Assembly (NCBI GenBank): GCA_019636385.1
Contig: JAHBXT010000004.1
Span: 1-64,000 of the forward strand
Length of the DNA stretch: 64,000 nt
Direction: 5' to 3'
From: Pirellulaceae bacterium
Lineage (GTDB): Bacteria > Planctomycetota > Planctomycetia > Pirellulales > Pirellulaceae
How positions within the stretch are numbered: position 1 is the first letter of the stretch; the number at the start of each line of letters is the position of its first letter. The translations under genes were made by a program, and so were the position numbers. Below the pieces are notes generated by a model that made no database searches, had not been told where the DNA came from, and saw only the letters and a program-made list of their open reading frames with translations. Positions 52,859 to 61,261 of the stretch are shown here, piece after piece.

Positions 52859-53865
52859 GCCAGGGACGACAGGTGCAGCCGACGGCGGAGGTTCGCCATT
52901 GCAATTCAGTCGATAGCGGCTATTGCCGCATCGTCCATGGGCTGGCCGTTTCACTGACAATTGCCGTCTTTCCGTTGATTTGGGTGGGAGGTCTGGTGAC
53001 CACCTACGGCGCAGGAATGGCGGTTCCCGATTGGCCAGGGACCTATGGTTGGAATATGTTTCTGTATCCGCCCTCGACTTGGTTGTACGGCGGATTCGAT
53101 CTGATGGTCGAACATGGTCATCGGTTGTTGGGGTCATTGGCCGGAATGCTGTCGATTGCCCTCGTCGTCGCTGCAATGCGATGGGACCAGCGGTGTTGGT
53201 TCCGGCGCTGGTGTGTGATCGTGCTGCTAGCGGTCATTGCACAAGGTGTACTGGGCGGTCTGAGAGTGCGTTTGGACGAGCGATTTGTGGCGCTGATTCA
53301 TGGTTGTATTGCGCAACTGTTTTTGGCGATGGCTACGGCCACGGCGGTGATGAGTTCCCGTTGGTGGCACGCCGCCGAGCCGCGCGGCGGCTCGAGCGCA
53401 TCAGCATCTCGCCGCTTGGCGATCATTGCTAGCGCCCTGCTGCTGCTCGCCTACGCACAAGTTGTCGCCGGAGCCCATCTGCGTCACGCAGCGGTTGATA
53501 CGCAACCTGGCACGTTCATGGGATTTGTGCATATTCACCTGATGCTGGCTGCCTTAGTAGCGATGACCAGTGTAACTGCGGCTGTTTTGACCGGCCGCCA
53601 GCAGCTTTTTGGGGGTGTCAAGCGGCCGGCGAAGCTTATACTGTTAGTTATCGTCTGCCAAGTATTTCTTGGCTGCGGAACGTGGCTGGTTCGCTATGCG
53701 TTGCCTTGGCAAGAGTTGAGTAGTGGGCTAGCGCAGTATACGATTCGCGCTCAAGGTTATTGGGAAAGTGCTATCGTAACCGGTCACGTAGCAACAGGCG
53801 CACTGGTCATCAGCCTAGCGACCATGCTCACCCTGCGGGCTTGGCGCAGCCGATGGTACCCATAA
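52855..53865 (+). CDS. ctaA: Haem A synthase (COX15/CtaA family)
   Basis: The 336-aa membrane protein converts haem O to haem A for aa3-type cytochrome oxidase. About eight transmembrane segments are seen. The family features are G-G-L-V-T-T-Y-G-A-G-M-A-V-P-D-W-P (first loop), E-H-G-H-R-L-L-G (haem-ligand His pair region), a second conserved His in A-L-I-H-G, and the second-half His residues in V-H-I-H-L and I-V-T-G-H. The GTG overlaps the stop of the cytochrome c gene (GTGA), suggesting coupling. ctaB follows after 109 bp, the expected partner that makes haem O. Confidence 0.93.
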   Translation: MSQGRQVQPTAEVRHCNSVDSGYCRIVHGLAVSLTIAVFPLIWVGGLVTTYGAGMAVPDWPGTYGWNMFLYPPSTWLYGGFDLMVEHGHRLLGSLAGMLSIALVVAAMRWDQRCWFRRWCVIVLLAVIAQGVLGGLRVRLDERFVALIHGCIAQLFLAMATATAVMSSRWWHAAEPRGGSSASASRRLAIIASALLLLAYAQVVAGAHLRHAAVDTQPGTFMGFVHIHLMLAALVAMTSVTAAVLTGRQQLFGGVKRPAKLILLVIVCQVFLGCGTWLVRYALPWQELSSGLAQYTIRAQGYWESAIVTGHVATGALVISLATMLTLRAWRSRWYP

Positions 53866-53974
53866 CGACGTTCACCAGAAGTTGTAGGCAGCGCCCACCA
53901 ACCCGCGTGCTGGCCATTGCGGCTTTCAGCAATAAGCATTGCGACCAATTCAAAAGTTGACAGGTAAGTCAAAC

Positions 53975-54874
53975 GTGGAACAAGCTTCGGCGATCGTAAC
54001 GGCAACTCTGGGCCAACGGCTGGGCTATTTCATCGAGTTGACTAAGCCTCGTATTTTGCTGATGATCCTGATCTCAGTCGTCATGGCCTTCGTGGCCGCT
54101 GGGGGACACGCACCGCTGCTGTCGCTGCTGCATGCCTGCGTGGGAACGGCAATGGTTGCCGCCAGCGCCAGCGTGATGAATCAATGGTACGAACGTGAAC
54201 GCGATGCGGTGATGATTCGTACCAGCCAGCGACCACTGCCCACCGGTCGAATCGCTGCCAGCCAAGCGGCCTGGATGGGCTGGCTGTTGGTGATCGCCGG
54301 ATCGTTGTACTTGGCGTGGCTTGTAAACTTGCCAACCATGCTCATCGGCCTGGCGACATGGGGAACATACGTATGGATTTATACTCCCCTTAAAATGGTT
54401 AGCTGGACCAACACGCTTGTGGGAACAATCCCTGGCGCCTTACCGGTGTGGATGGGTTGGACAGCGGCTGAAGGTTCACTTTCGGCTCCGTACGCTTGGA
54501 TTCTGTTGGGTCTGCTGGTAGCTTGGCAGCTGCCGCATTTCATGGCCATTGCTTGGATGTATCGTCAGCAGTATGAAGCGGCCGGCTACCAAATGATTAC
54601 CGTCACCGACAAGACGGGGCGCGGGGCCGCTTGGCATGCCATGACCGGCTCGTTGGCGCTAATCGTCTTGGCAATACTGGCGATCCCTCCCAGCAACTTT
54701 GGACTGGGCGTATTGTGCACGCTGGCCGTGTTGCTGGCCCTGTGGCAGACGGCGACTGCGTGGCGCTTCTCGCGGCAGCCCGATCAGGCGACAGCCAGGC
54801 GTATGCTGCACGTGAGTCTTTTGCACTTGCCGCTAACAATCCTGTTGGTTTCAATTTCCATTTGGATGCGTTAA
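53975..54874 (+). CDS. ctaB: Protohaem IX farnesyltransferase (haem O synthase)
   Basis: The 299-aa UbiA-family protein attaches a farnesyl group to protohaem IX to make haem O. I-E-L-T-K-P-R is the classic N-terminal motif. The Asp-rich prenyl-binding loop N-Q-W-Y-E-R-E-R-D-A-V-M-I-R-T (N-x4-E-x3-D) has Glu in place of the first Asp. About eight or nine transmembrane segments are present, with R-P-L-P-x-G-R after the first motif and Y-x-W-I-Y-T-P-L-K later. GTG 53975 (with AGGT upstream) is preferred to TTG 53939. It follows ctaA; the farnesyl diphosphate comes from enzymes such as the ispA encoded in this window. Confidence 0.92.
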   Translation: MEQASAIVTATLGQRLGYFIELTKPRILLMILISVVMAFVAAGGHAPLLSLLHACVGTAMVAASASVMNQWYERERDAVMIRTSQRPLPTGRIAASQAAWMGWLLVIAGSLYLAWLVNLPTMLIGLATWGTYVWIYTPLKMVSWTNTLVGTIPGALPVWMGWTAAEGSLSAPYAWILLGLLVAWQLPHFMAIAWMYRQQYEAAGYQMITVTDKTGRGAAWHAMTGSLALIVLAILAIPPSNFGLGVLCTLAVLLALWQTATAWRFSRQPDQATARRMLHVSLLHLPLTILLVSISIWMR

Positions 54875-54887
54875 AGCCAGTTCGCCG

Positions 54888-57104
54888 ATGGCACGTAAGA
54901 AAAAACGCGATGCAACCGGCAGTCACAAATTGTTGGCTGGCGCTAGCGAGCAACGATCACCGGCGGTGACAGGCGGTTTGCTATCCTCAGAGGCAGTCCG
55001 GAGCGATAACCCGACGGAGCCAGCTGCCAATCATGAAAAACCGCGATTTCTACTGGCTACAGCTCTACTGATTCTTCTGCCCTGCGTGGCCTATTTGCCG
55101 TTGTTGCGAGCCGATTTTATATGGGACGACGACTCGTATGTCGTCAACAATTCGACGCTCCGCAATCTGGAGGGACTGTATCGCATGTGGTTGGAGCCGC
55201 GAGCGATCCCGCAATACTATCCGTTGGTTCACACAACGTATTGGATTGAATATCACTTGTGGGGACTGAAGCCGACCGGCTACCACGTGGTGAATGTACT
55301 GCTGCATGCGGCGGCGAGTTGGCTAATTTGGCGTTTGCTGCGCCTGTTGAACGTTGCAGGAGCGTGGTGGGTAGCGGCAATTTTTGCAGTCCATCCGGTG
55401 ATGGTCGAGTCGGTCGCATGGATCACAGAACGCAAGAACGTTCTGTCGCTGCCGTTGGCTCTGGCCAGTCTAATGTGTTATTGCAAGTACTCTCAGCTGG
55501 GTCAGCCAAATCCAGATCCGGGCAAGTCTAACTTGCGCCTGTACTGGGCTTCGCTGCTGTTGTTTGGCGCTGCACTGCTCAGCAAGACCGTAGTCTGTAC
55601 CCTGCCAGCAGTGATTCTTGTTCTCCGGTGGTGGAAGACCGGCGTATCGCCCTGGAAGAGCTTGCGACCACTGATCCCGTTCTTCGTACTGGGTGGCGGT
55701 CTGGGGCTGGCCACGGCGTGGCTAGAGAAGTATCACGTGGGTGCGCGAGGCAATGAGTGGGCGATGACACTGGTGGAACGCGTCTTGTTGGCAGGTCGTG
55801 TCGTATGGTTTTATGCCAGCAAGCTGGTTTGGCCCGAGCCACTGATCTTTTTCTATCCGCGCTGGACGGTGACTGCAACACAAGCTTGGCAATTTGCATT
55901 TCCGCTAGCAGCATTGGCAGTAATCGGTGGGCTGTGGTTGGCACGAGGTAGGCTGGGACGCGGGCCGCTAGCTGCAGTGCTGATCTTTGTCGGCGTACTC
56001 TTTCCGGCGCTTGGGTTTTTCGATGTCTATCCTTTCCGCTACTCGTTTGTGGCCGACCATTTTCAGTATCATGCCAGCATCGCCTTCGTGACTCTTGTCG
56101 TGGCCGCTGCCTATAAATTTTACGCCGCGTGGCAACCCACGCTCCCCTCGAGTACCCACCGCGTCCTCAAAGGCGTAGCTTGTACGTTGATCGCTGCCTT
56201 AGCGCTGCTGACGTTCCGCCGCACATGGGACTATCGAGGTCTGGAAAGCATCTATCGCGACACGCTGGCCAAGAATCCGGCGGCATGGGGAGCGTCGGTC
56301 AATCTGGCCAAGTTCTACCTGTACCAGGGACGTCAGCAGGAAGCCCTGGAGGTGGCTCAACAGGGTGTTCTCGCTTCGCCACACATCGCCGATGTTTACA
56401 ATTCACTGGGAGGCGTCGTCTTAAAATTGGCACTGAATCAAGGAATTCAGCCGGAACAACTGGATCAGGCCGCTGAACATTTTCGCAAGACGATCGAGAT
56501 TGAGCCTAACTACGCTGAAGCCATCGACAATCTGACCAACGTATTGGTTATTCAAGAGCAATATGAGCAAGCGCTTCCGCTTTTCCAGAAGTTGACTCAA
56601 CTGGAGCCTGACAATGTTGATGCCAAACTCGGCTTGGCACACTCCTTGGTCAAAGTTGGGCGGGCACCTGAGGCGGCTGAACTTTTGCCTTCGATCTTGG
56701 AGCGCCAACCTGAACATCCTCAAGCTCTTTTTTTGGCTGGGCTGCTGAGTTCTCAATTGGGCCAATTCGACACAGCCATTAAGCACTTCACTTCGGCCCT
56801 GCGCAACCGACCGGTGTACCCTGAAGCCAGTTTCGAACTCGGGACAGCGATGGCAGCTCGCCAACAATGGTCAGCCGCTCGCGATCAGTACCTGAAGGTT
56901 ATCAAGCATCAACCATGGCACGCCCGAGCGCGCAATAACCTGGGCGTGGCCTACATGAATCTTGAGCAGACGAAGGAGGCAATCGAGCAATTCACCCAAG
57001 CCGTATCGTTAGCGCCCGACTATACTTCAGCTGTAGACAATCTGAATCGCGCACGTCAAGCGCTCGATCCGAATCCTACACCTACCGAAACACAGCCACC
57101 CTAA
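54888..57104 (+). CDS. TMTC-like membrane protein with C-terminal tetratricopeptide repeats
   Basis: The 738-aa protein has a short basic N-terminus, then about ten transmembrane segments (about 50-440). In the first outer loop, D-F-I-W-D-D-D (about 71-77) is an acidic motif of the kind used by GT-C mannosyltransferases such as TMTC/DUF1736. H-P-V-M-V-E-S-V-A-W-I-T-E-R-K-N is a further family block. From about residue 465, six to seven tetratricopeptide repeats follow (repeats with N-L-G-V-A-Y and A-I-x-x-F-x-x-A). O-glycosylation of extracytoplasmic proteins is possible by analogy but not shown. It starts 13 bp after ctaB. Confidence 0.83.
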   Translation: MARKKKRDATGSHKLLAGASEQRSPAVTGGLLSSEAVRSDNPTEPAANHEKPRFLLATALLILLPCVAYLPLLRADFIWDDDSYVVNNSTLRNLEGLYRMWLEPRAIPQYYPLVHTTYWIEYHLWGLKPTGYHVVNVLLHAAASWLIWRLLRLLNVAGAWWVAAIFAVHPVMVESVAWITERKNVLSLPLALASLMCYCKYSQLGQPNPDPGKSNLRLYWASLLLFGAALLSKTVVCTLPAVILVLRWWKTGVSPWKSLRPLIPFFVLGGGLGLATAWLEKYHVGARGNEWAMTLVERVLLAGRVVWFYASKLVWPEPLIFFYPRWTVTATQAWQFAFPLAALAVIGGLWLARGRLGRGPLAAVLIFVGVLFPALGFFDVYPFRYSFVADHFQYHASIAFVTLVVAAAYKFYAAWQPTLPSSTHRVLKGVACTLIAALALLTFRRTWDYRGLESIYRDTLAKNPAAWGASVNLAKFYLYQGRQQEALEVAQQGVLASPHIADVYNSLGGVVLKLALNQGIQPEQLDQAAEHFRKTIEIEPNYAEAIDNLTNVLVIQEQYEQALPLFQKLTQLEPDNVDAKLGLAHSLVKVGRAPEAAELLPSILERQPEHPQALFLAGLLSSQLGQFDTAIKHFTSALRNRPVYPEASFELGTAMAARQQWSAARDQYLKVIKHQPWHARARNNLGVAYMNLEQTKEAIEQFTQAVSLAPDYTSAVDNLNRARQALDPNPTPTETQPP

Positions 57105-57162
57105 ACAACATGCCAGCAGTCGCCGTATGTCTTGTTCACCTGATTTCAAAGCTTTTACCGAC

Positions 57163-57169
57163 AGGAGGG
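57163..57169 (+). promoter_or_regulatory. Ribosome-binding site deciding the SGNH hydrolase start
   Basis: AGGAGGG, 8 bp before ATG 57178. It supports this start rather than the frame's earlier ATG at 57127, and is the best Shine-Dalgarno match in the window. Confidence 0.8.
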
Positions 57170-57177
57170 CTGGCAAC

Positions 57178-57915
57178 ATGCCGCTGCGCTGGTTGCTGAC
57201 GGTTGGTCTGTACTGTTGGCTGATTCGCTGGATGCCAGTGGACACCTGCCAAGCCCAGCATCCGCTGATTGAACGCTATCGCCACGAAGCCATAACGCGT
57301 TGGGAGGGTGAGTTAAAAAAGCTGGAACAGCTCGACCAACAACAGCCCGACCCAGAAAACGCGATCCTGTTTGTAGGCTCGTCCAGTATTCGACTGTGGA
57401 AGGACATCGCCCGGGATATGGCACCTTGGCCAGCCGTTGGGCGTGGTTACGGCGGCGCACGCCTGAGTGACTTGGTGGTCTTTACCGAGAGACTACTGGC
57501 CGCGCATGACTATCGAGCACTGGTCGTGTTTGTCGCCAATGATATTACCGGTGGCAAAGATGCCAACAACTCAGACAAGTCGCCCGAAGAAGTCTTGGAA
57601 CTGTTCAAATTGTTTGTCCAGATTGCTCGACAACATCGTCCAGACCGGCCAATATTCTTTATATCGATTACTCCTACGAGCAGTCGATTTTCTGTTTGGC
57701 CTCAAGTCAACTGCGCAAACGAATTGATCCGTGGCTACACACTGACTCAGCAGCATCTCCATTTCATCGACACTCGTTGTCACTTCTTCACGCCTGACTG
57801 CTTACCCAACGACGAACTGTTTGTTGCTGACAAACTGCATCTAAGTCCCAGCGGGTATCAGCTCTGGGCGCAAATCATCAAGGCTGCACTACTTGAAAAG
57901 CTGGGTTTTCCCTAA
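57178..57915 (+). CDS. Secreted SGNH/GDSL-type hydrolase
   Basis: The 245-aa product begins with a signal peptide (about residues 1-25) and has the four SGNH blocks. Block I is F-V-G-S-S-S-I-R-L-W (Ser nucleophile), block II has a conserved Gly in Y-G-G-A-R-L, block III has an Asn in V-A-N-D-I, and block V is D-K-L-H-L-S-P-S-G-Y (Asp and His of the triad). Members are esterases, lipases or carbohydrate acetylesterases; a deacetylase or esterase acting outside the cytoplasm is likely. It is separated from the TPR protein gene by 73 bp on the same strand. The specific substrate is unknown. Confidence 0.88.
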   Translation: MPLRWLLTVGLYCWLIRWMPVDTCQAQHPLIERYRHEAITRWEGELKKLEQLDQQQPDPENAILFVGSSSIRLWKDIARDMAPWPAVGRGYGGARLSDLVVFTERLLAAHDYRALVVFVANDITGGKDANNSDKSPEEVLELFKLFVQIARQHRPDRPIFFISITPTSSRFSVWPQVNCANELIRGYTLTQQHLHFIDTRCHFFTPDCLPNDELFVADKLHLSPSGYQLWAQIIKAALLEKLGFP

Positions 57916-58016
57916 CTCAAGACACAAAGATATTTCCCTATCTGCGAGTTGCGACTATAACTAAAGATCTACTGTTGATACTTGGTCTCATATTGAAGCA
58001 TGCATGGGGTTGGTTG

Positions 58017-58271
58017 ATGGTTTCTGACCAAGGCGATGAAGTCTTCCCGTTGGAGTTACTGGGCTCTGGCGACGTAGCCTGCGTTGTCGAGGTGCTGGGG
58101 GATGCTGTCAAAGTACACCAACTTGCTGAAATTGGTTTGCGCAAAGGCTGCTCGATTCGTATGATTCGTCCTGGACAACCCTGCCTTCTAGCGATCGAAG
58201 GCCGACGGCTCAGCCTGCGGCTCAATCATGAAGTGGATATCTTGGTTGGCACGACCAAACTCGAATACTAG
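58017..58271 (+). CDS. FeoA-domain protein (first copy)
   Basis: The 84-aa product has the SH3-like FeoA core: an early acidic segment, then L-A-E-I-G-L-R-K-G-C-S-I-R-M-I-R-P-G-Q-P (where G-L-x-x-G is the family turn), a C-L-L-A-I-E-G segment and L-S-L-R. FeoA proteins are small cytoplasmic partners of the ferrous-iron transporter FeoB. The start at 58017 is used because the upstream part of the frame (from 57975) adds only a hydrophobic piece. It is the first gene of a run with a second FeoA-like gene and feoB. Confidence 0.82.
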   Translation: MVSDQGDEVFPLELLGSGDVACVVEVLGDAVKVHQLAEIGLRKGCSIRMIRPGQPCLLAIEGRRLSLRLNHEVDILVGTTKLEY

Positions 58272-58292
58272 TCGGCACGCCAACACAAGGCT

Positions 58293-58391
58293 ATGGACAA
58301 CCAGAAGATGACATCAATTCGCATATTGGACGAGATATACGCGACGCGCAAAAAACTATTGACGGCTCGCAATGGTGCTGGACTGAGCTGA
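58293..58391 (+). CDS. Micro-ORF between the two feoA genes
   Basis: A 32-codon frame opens with ATG after AAGG (58287-58290) and ends with TGA overlapping the next ATG by 1 bp (TGATG), so translation could be coupled to the second feoA. The sequence R-I-L-D-E-I-Y-A-T-R-K-K-L-L resembles the N-terminus of short conserved planctomycete helical proteins. It might be a degenerate or truncated copy, or a leader. Support is positional only. Confidence 0.4.
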   Translation: MDNQKMTSIRILDEIYATRKKLLTARNGAGLS

Positions 58392-58636
58392 TGCCAACTC
58401 TCGCGGACATTGGTGTAGGAAAATCGGCCGTTGTCGAAGAGATTGTCGGCGACGATGCGGTGGCGGCCCGAATCATGGAAATGGGCGTTACAGACGGTGA
58501 AGTGTTGAAAGTTGTCGGTATGGCTCCGCTGGGTGATCCGTTGGAGATCGAAGTTTGCGGCTACCGACTATCGCTGCGCAAGAGTGAAGCCGATCGCATC
58601 GCGGTCCGAACCGCTCAGGAATCTGATGTGGACTAG
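58391..58636 (+). CDS. feoA: FeoA-domain protein (second copy)
   Basis: The 81-aa product shows the FeoA fold more clearly: I-V-G-D-D-A-V-A-A-R-I-M-E-M-G-V-T-D-G-E (Met-Gly turn typical of FeoA), a P-L-G-D-P-L-E-I-E-V-C-G-Y segment and R-L-S-L-R-K-S-E-A near the end. It starts at the stop of the micro-ORF and its own stop overlaps the feoB start by 11 bp, so FeoA and FeoB are made together. Two FeoA proteins in one operon occur in several bacteria and may form a heteromeric regulator of FeoB. Confidence 0.9.
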   Translation: MPTLADIGVGKSAVVEEIVGDDAVAARIMEMGVTDGEVLKVVGMAPLGDPLEIEVCGYRLSLRKSEADRIAVRTAQESDVD

Positions 58637-60827
58637 TGCGTTGTCAGCTCAGGAACACGGCCGCTTAACGATCGCCCTGATGGGCAATCCCAACACGGGC
58701 AAGAGCACATTCTTCAGTGGGCTATGCGGTGTACCAGCCCGGATAGGCAATTACCCAGGCGTGACTGTCGAGAAGAAGCTCGGTAGCTATCGGGACAGCG
58801 AAGGCTTGGTGACGGTAGTTGACCTACCCGGTACCTACAGCCTGACCGCACGCACGCCAGACGAGAAAGTCTCGGTAGATGTGCTACTGGGTCGCGTAGC
58901 TGAGGTGCCCAATATCGACGTCATTGTGCATGTTGCCGACGCAACCAACTTGGAACGCAATCTGTATCTGTTTACTCAATTGCGGCAGTTGGGCGTGCCG
59001 CTACTGCTGGTCCTGAACATGTGGGATCGAGCTCAAACGGGCGTGCAGTTAGATGTCCGACAACTCAGCCAACGACTGGGCGTGCCCATCGTCCAGACCT
59101 CGGCCAACCGGGGCCAAGGTCTGGACGAAGTTCGACGGACGCTACGAGAACTATCAAGAACACCACCTAGCGCAGCTCCCGACCTATTCCCTGTCGAGTT
59201 TCAGCATGAATGCCGCCAGCTTCAACAGTGGCTCGAGGCACGAGGCCATTGGCTACCCGATTTTGCAGTCCAACGGCTGATTTTAGATACAGAGGGCGCT
59301 CACGCAGAGCAGCTCGGTCGGTTGCCCGAATTGTCCGAACTAAACCAGCAACTGATGGCAGTGCGGGGGCGGCTGTTGTCCACTGGCCAGCGCGTACCAG
59401 CCGTAGAAATCAAATCTCGTTACAAATGGATTCGCGCTCAGTTGGCAGACATCTATCAACCTGCCCTGCGAGCCGAACATTCCACTTCAGATCGCATCGA
59501 CCGTTGGTTGACACATCGTTGGTCAGGGTTTGCGTTCTTCGGTTGCTTGATGTTTATCATCTTCCAATTCATCACGCGCGGAGCCAGCTGGCTGTCGAGC
59601 TGGATCGATGACTGGCTTGTGTCAAGCTGTGCGTCATTGATGGAGTCATCAATGTCGCCGGGCATACTGCGGAGCTTACTAACCGATGGGGTAGTGGCCG
59701 GTGTGGGTTCCGTGTTGGTCTTCTTGCCCATTATTCTGCTGCTGTTCTTTTTTATCGGACTTTTGGAAGATTGTGGCTACATGGCCCGCGCGGCCTTCGT
59801 GATGGACAAGCTGATGACTCGCTTGGGCCTGACCGGCAAATCGTTCTTGCCGCTAATGAGTTCATTTGCCTGCGCCGTTCCAGGCATCATGGCAACTCGC
59901 GTAATCGAAAGTTGGCGCGATCGAATGGTCACGATCTTGATTGCTCCGTTAATGAGTTGTTCGGCGCGGCTCCCCGTCTATGCGCTGATGATTACCGCCT
60001 TTGTACCGGACAAGACGTGGCTGGGCGGTTGGATCGGATTGCAGGGGCTGGTGTTGATGGCCATGAGCATGACTGGCTTAATGGTTGCCATTCCGGTTGC
60101 CTGGCTGCTGAAGCGTTTCTGGTTTCGCGGGCAGCCCAGCGCTTTTGTCATGGAGCTGCCCAGCTACAAATTGCCGTCGCTGTGGGTTGTGGTCCAGCGA
60201 GTATGGGAGCAGGCTTTGGCGTTTATGACCCGCGCCGGCACGCTGATCTTTTGTACGGCCATTTTAGTGTGGGCCGCCGGCTATTTTCCAGGCGATCATC
60301 GACAACTCGACCAGCTTAATGCGCGTATCGAATCGGCAAACTCAGACACAGATTCGAATCAATTGGAACTGTGGCAATCCCAGCGCCGTCAGTTGGCCGC
60401 TGACCTGATCGAGCACAGTTGGCTGGGACGCTTCGGCAAGACCATTGAACCATTGGTCAAACCGCTGGGGTGGGACTGGAAGATTGGCGTTGGCGTCATT
60501 GCTTCGTTCCCGGCACGCGAGGTGATTATCGCCACGCTAGGTACCATTTATTCGCTGGGTGGCGACGTGAACGAAGAGGACAGTGGTCTGCACGCTGCGC
60601 TGCATGCTTCACGCTGGCCGGACGGACGCCCGGTGTTCAACTTGGCGGTTGCCTTGTCTGTCATGGTCTTTTTCGCCTTGTGCGCACAGTGTGCTGCAAC
60701 GCTGATGGTCATTCGCCGCGAAACCAATTCTTGGTTCTGGCCCGTGTTTACCTTCGCCTATATGACGACGCTGGCCTACTTGGGGGCGCTGATAACCTAC
60801 CAACTAAGCAGCCGTTGGTTATCGTGA
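58626..60827 (+). CDS. feoB: Ferrous iron transport protein B
   Basis: The 733-aa GTPase-transporter imports Fe(II). The G domain has all motifs: G-N-P-N-T-G-K-S-T (G1, 20-28), G-N-Y-P-G-V-T-V-E with the G2 Thr, D-L-P-G-T-Y (G3) and L-N-M-W-D (G4). A helical GDI-like region follows to about residue 290. The membrane part has the two gate motifs with their Cys residues (S-F-A-C-A-V-P-G and L-M-S-C-S-A-R-L-P-V-Y) and F-P-A-R-E-V near the end. The start at 58626 overlaps feoA by 11 bp. Length is within the family range. It is followed by a FeoB-associated small protein, completing the transport unit. Confidence 0.95.
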   Translation: MWTSALSAQEHGRLTIALMGNPNTGKSTFFSGLCGVPARIGNYPGVTVEKKLGSYRDSEGLVTVVDLPGTYSLTARTPDEKVSVDVLLGRVAEVPNIDVIVHVADATNLERNLYLFTQLRQLGVPLLLVLNMWDRAQTGVQLDVRQLSQRLGVPIVQTSANRGQGLDEVRRTLRELSRTPPSAAPDLFPVEFQHECRQLQQWLEARGHWLPDFAVQRLILDTEGAHAEQLGRLPELSELNQQLMAVRGRLLSTGQRVPAVEIKSRYKWIRAQLADIYQPALRAEHSTSDRIDRWLTHRWSGFAFFGCLMFIIFQFITRGASWLSSWIDDWLVSSCASLMESSMSPGILRSLLTDGVVAGVGSVLVFLPIILLLFFFIGLLEDCGYMARAAFVMDKLMTRLGLTGKSFLPLMSSFACAVPGIMATRVIESWRDRMVTILIAPLMSCSARLPVYALMITAFVPDKTWLGGWIGLQGLVLMAMSMTGLMVAIPVAWLLKRFWFRGQPSAFVMELPSYKLPSLWVVVQRVWEQALAFMTRAGTLIFCTAILVWAAGYFPGDHRQLDQLNARIESANSDTDSNQLELWQSQRRQLAADLIEHSWLGRFGKTIEPLVKPLGWDWKIGVGVIASFPAREVIIATLGTIYSLGGDVNEEDSGLHAALHASRWPDGRPVFNLAVALSVMVFFALCAQCAATLMVIRRETNSWFWPVFTFAYMTTLAYLGALITYQLSSRWLS

Positions 60828-60932
60828 TATAATTGTAGCGTCGCAATAGCACCCAGCCGTAACGAGCATTGCCAGACGGTGGACCATTTTCCCCATCGTG
60901 CTCGCACTGCACCGAATCAACGAAAGTATCGG

Positions 60933-61160
60933 ATGGATTGGCAATTCTTGATATCGCTTGTAATCGTAGGCCTCTGTGCCTGCCTGGTTCTGCGTCGCGG
61001 CTGGCGCTGGGCATGCGGAAATTCACAGCTTGGCTGCGGCAACTGCAGTCAAGCCAGCGACACTACGACTGCACCGCGCATCAAACCGCTAGCGCAGATT
61101 GTGCTGCCCGAAACTAAGCCACCGATATCGCGCTCGCCCGGTGAACACTCCTGTCGTTGA
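60933..61160 (+). CDS. FeoB-associated Cys-rich membrane protein
   Basis: The 75-aa product has one N-terminal transmembrane helix (about residues 4-20) followed by a Cys cluster (W-A-C-G...G-C-G-N-C). This is the layout of the small FeoB-associated Cys-rich proteins encoded after feoB in many bacteria. It may bind iron or modulate FeoB. The start is set at ATG 60933, where the hydrophobic helix begins. It lies 105 bp after feoB on the same strand. Confidence 0.7.
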   Translation: MDWQFLISLVIVGLCACLVLRRGWRWACGNSQLGCGNCSQASDTTTAPRIKPLAQIVLPETKPPISRSPGEHSCR

Positions 61161-61200
61161 TCTCCGATAACATCCGATCAACGGCTAGGATTAAGTTTTT
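61155..61200 (+). terminator. Possible terminator after the feo operon
   Basis: CGTTGATC (61155-61162) pairs with GATCAACG (61176-61183) across a 13-nt loop, and a TTTTT lies at 61196-61200. The arm starts within the stop region of the small feo gene, and the 12-nt gap to the T-run makes it weak. Confidence 0.35.
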
Positions 61201-61261
61201 CCCGCCGACAGAAGCTCGATACGCCGATTCGCACAATCTATTCCGTTGGACTTGGCAACAG

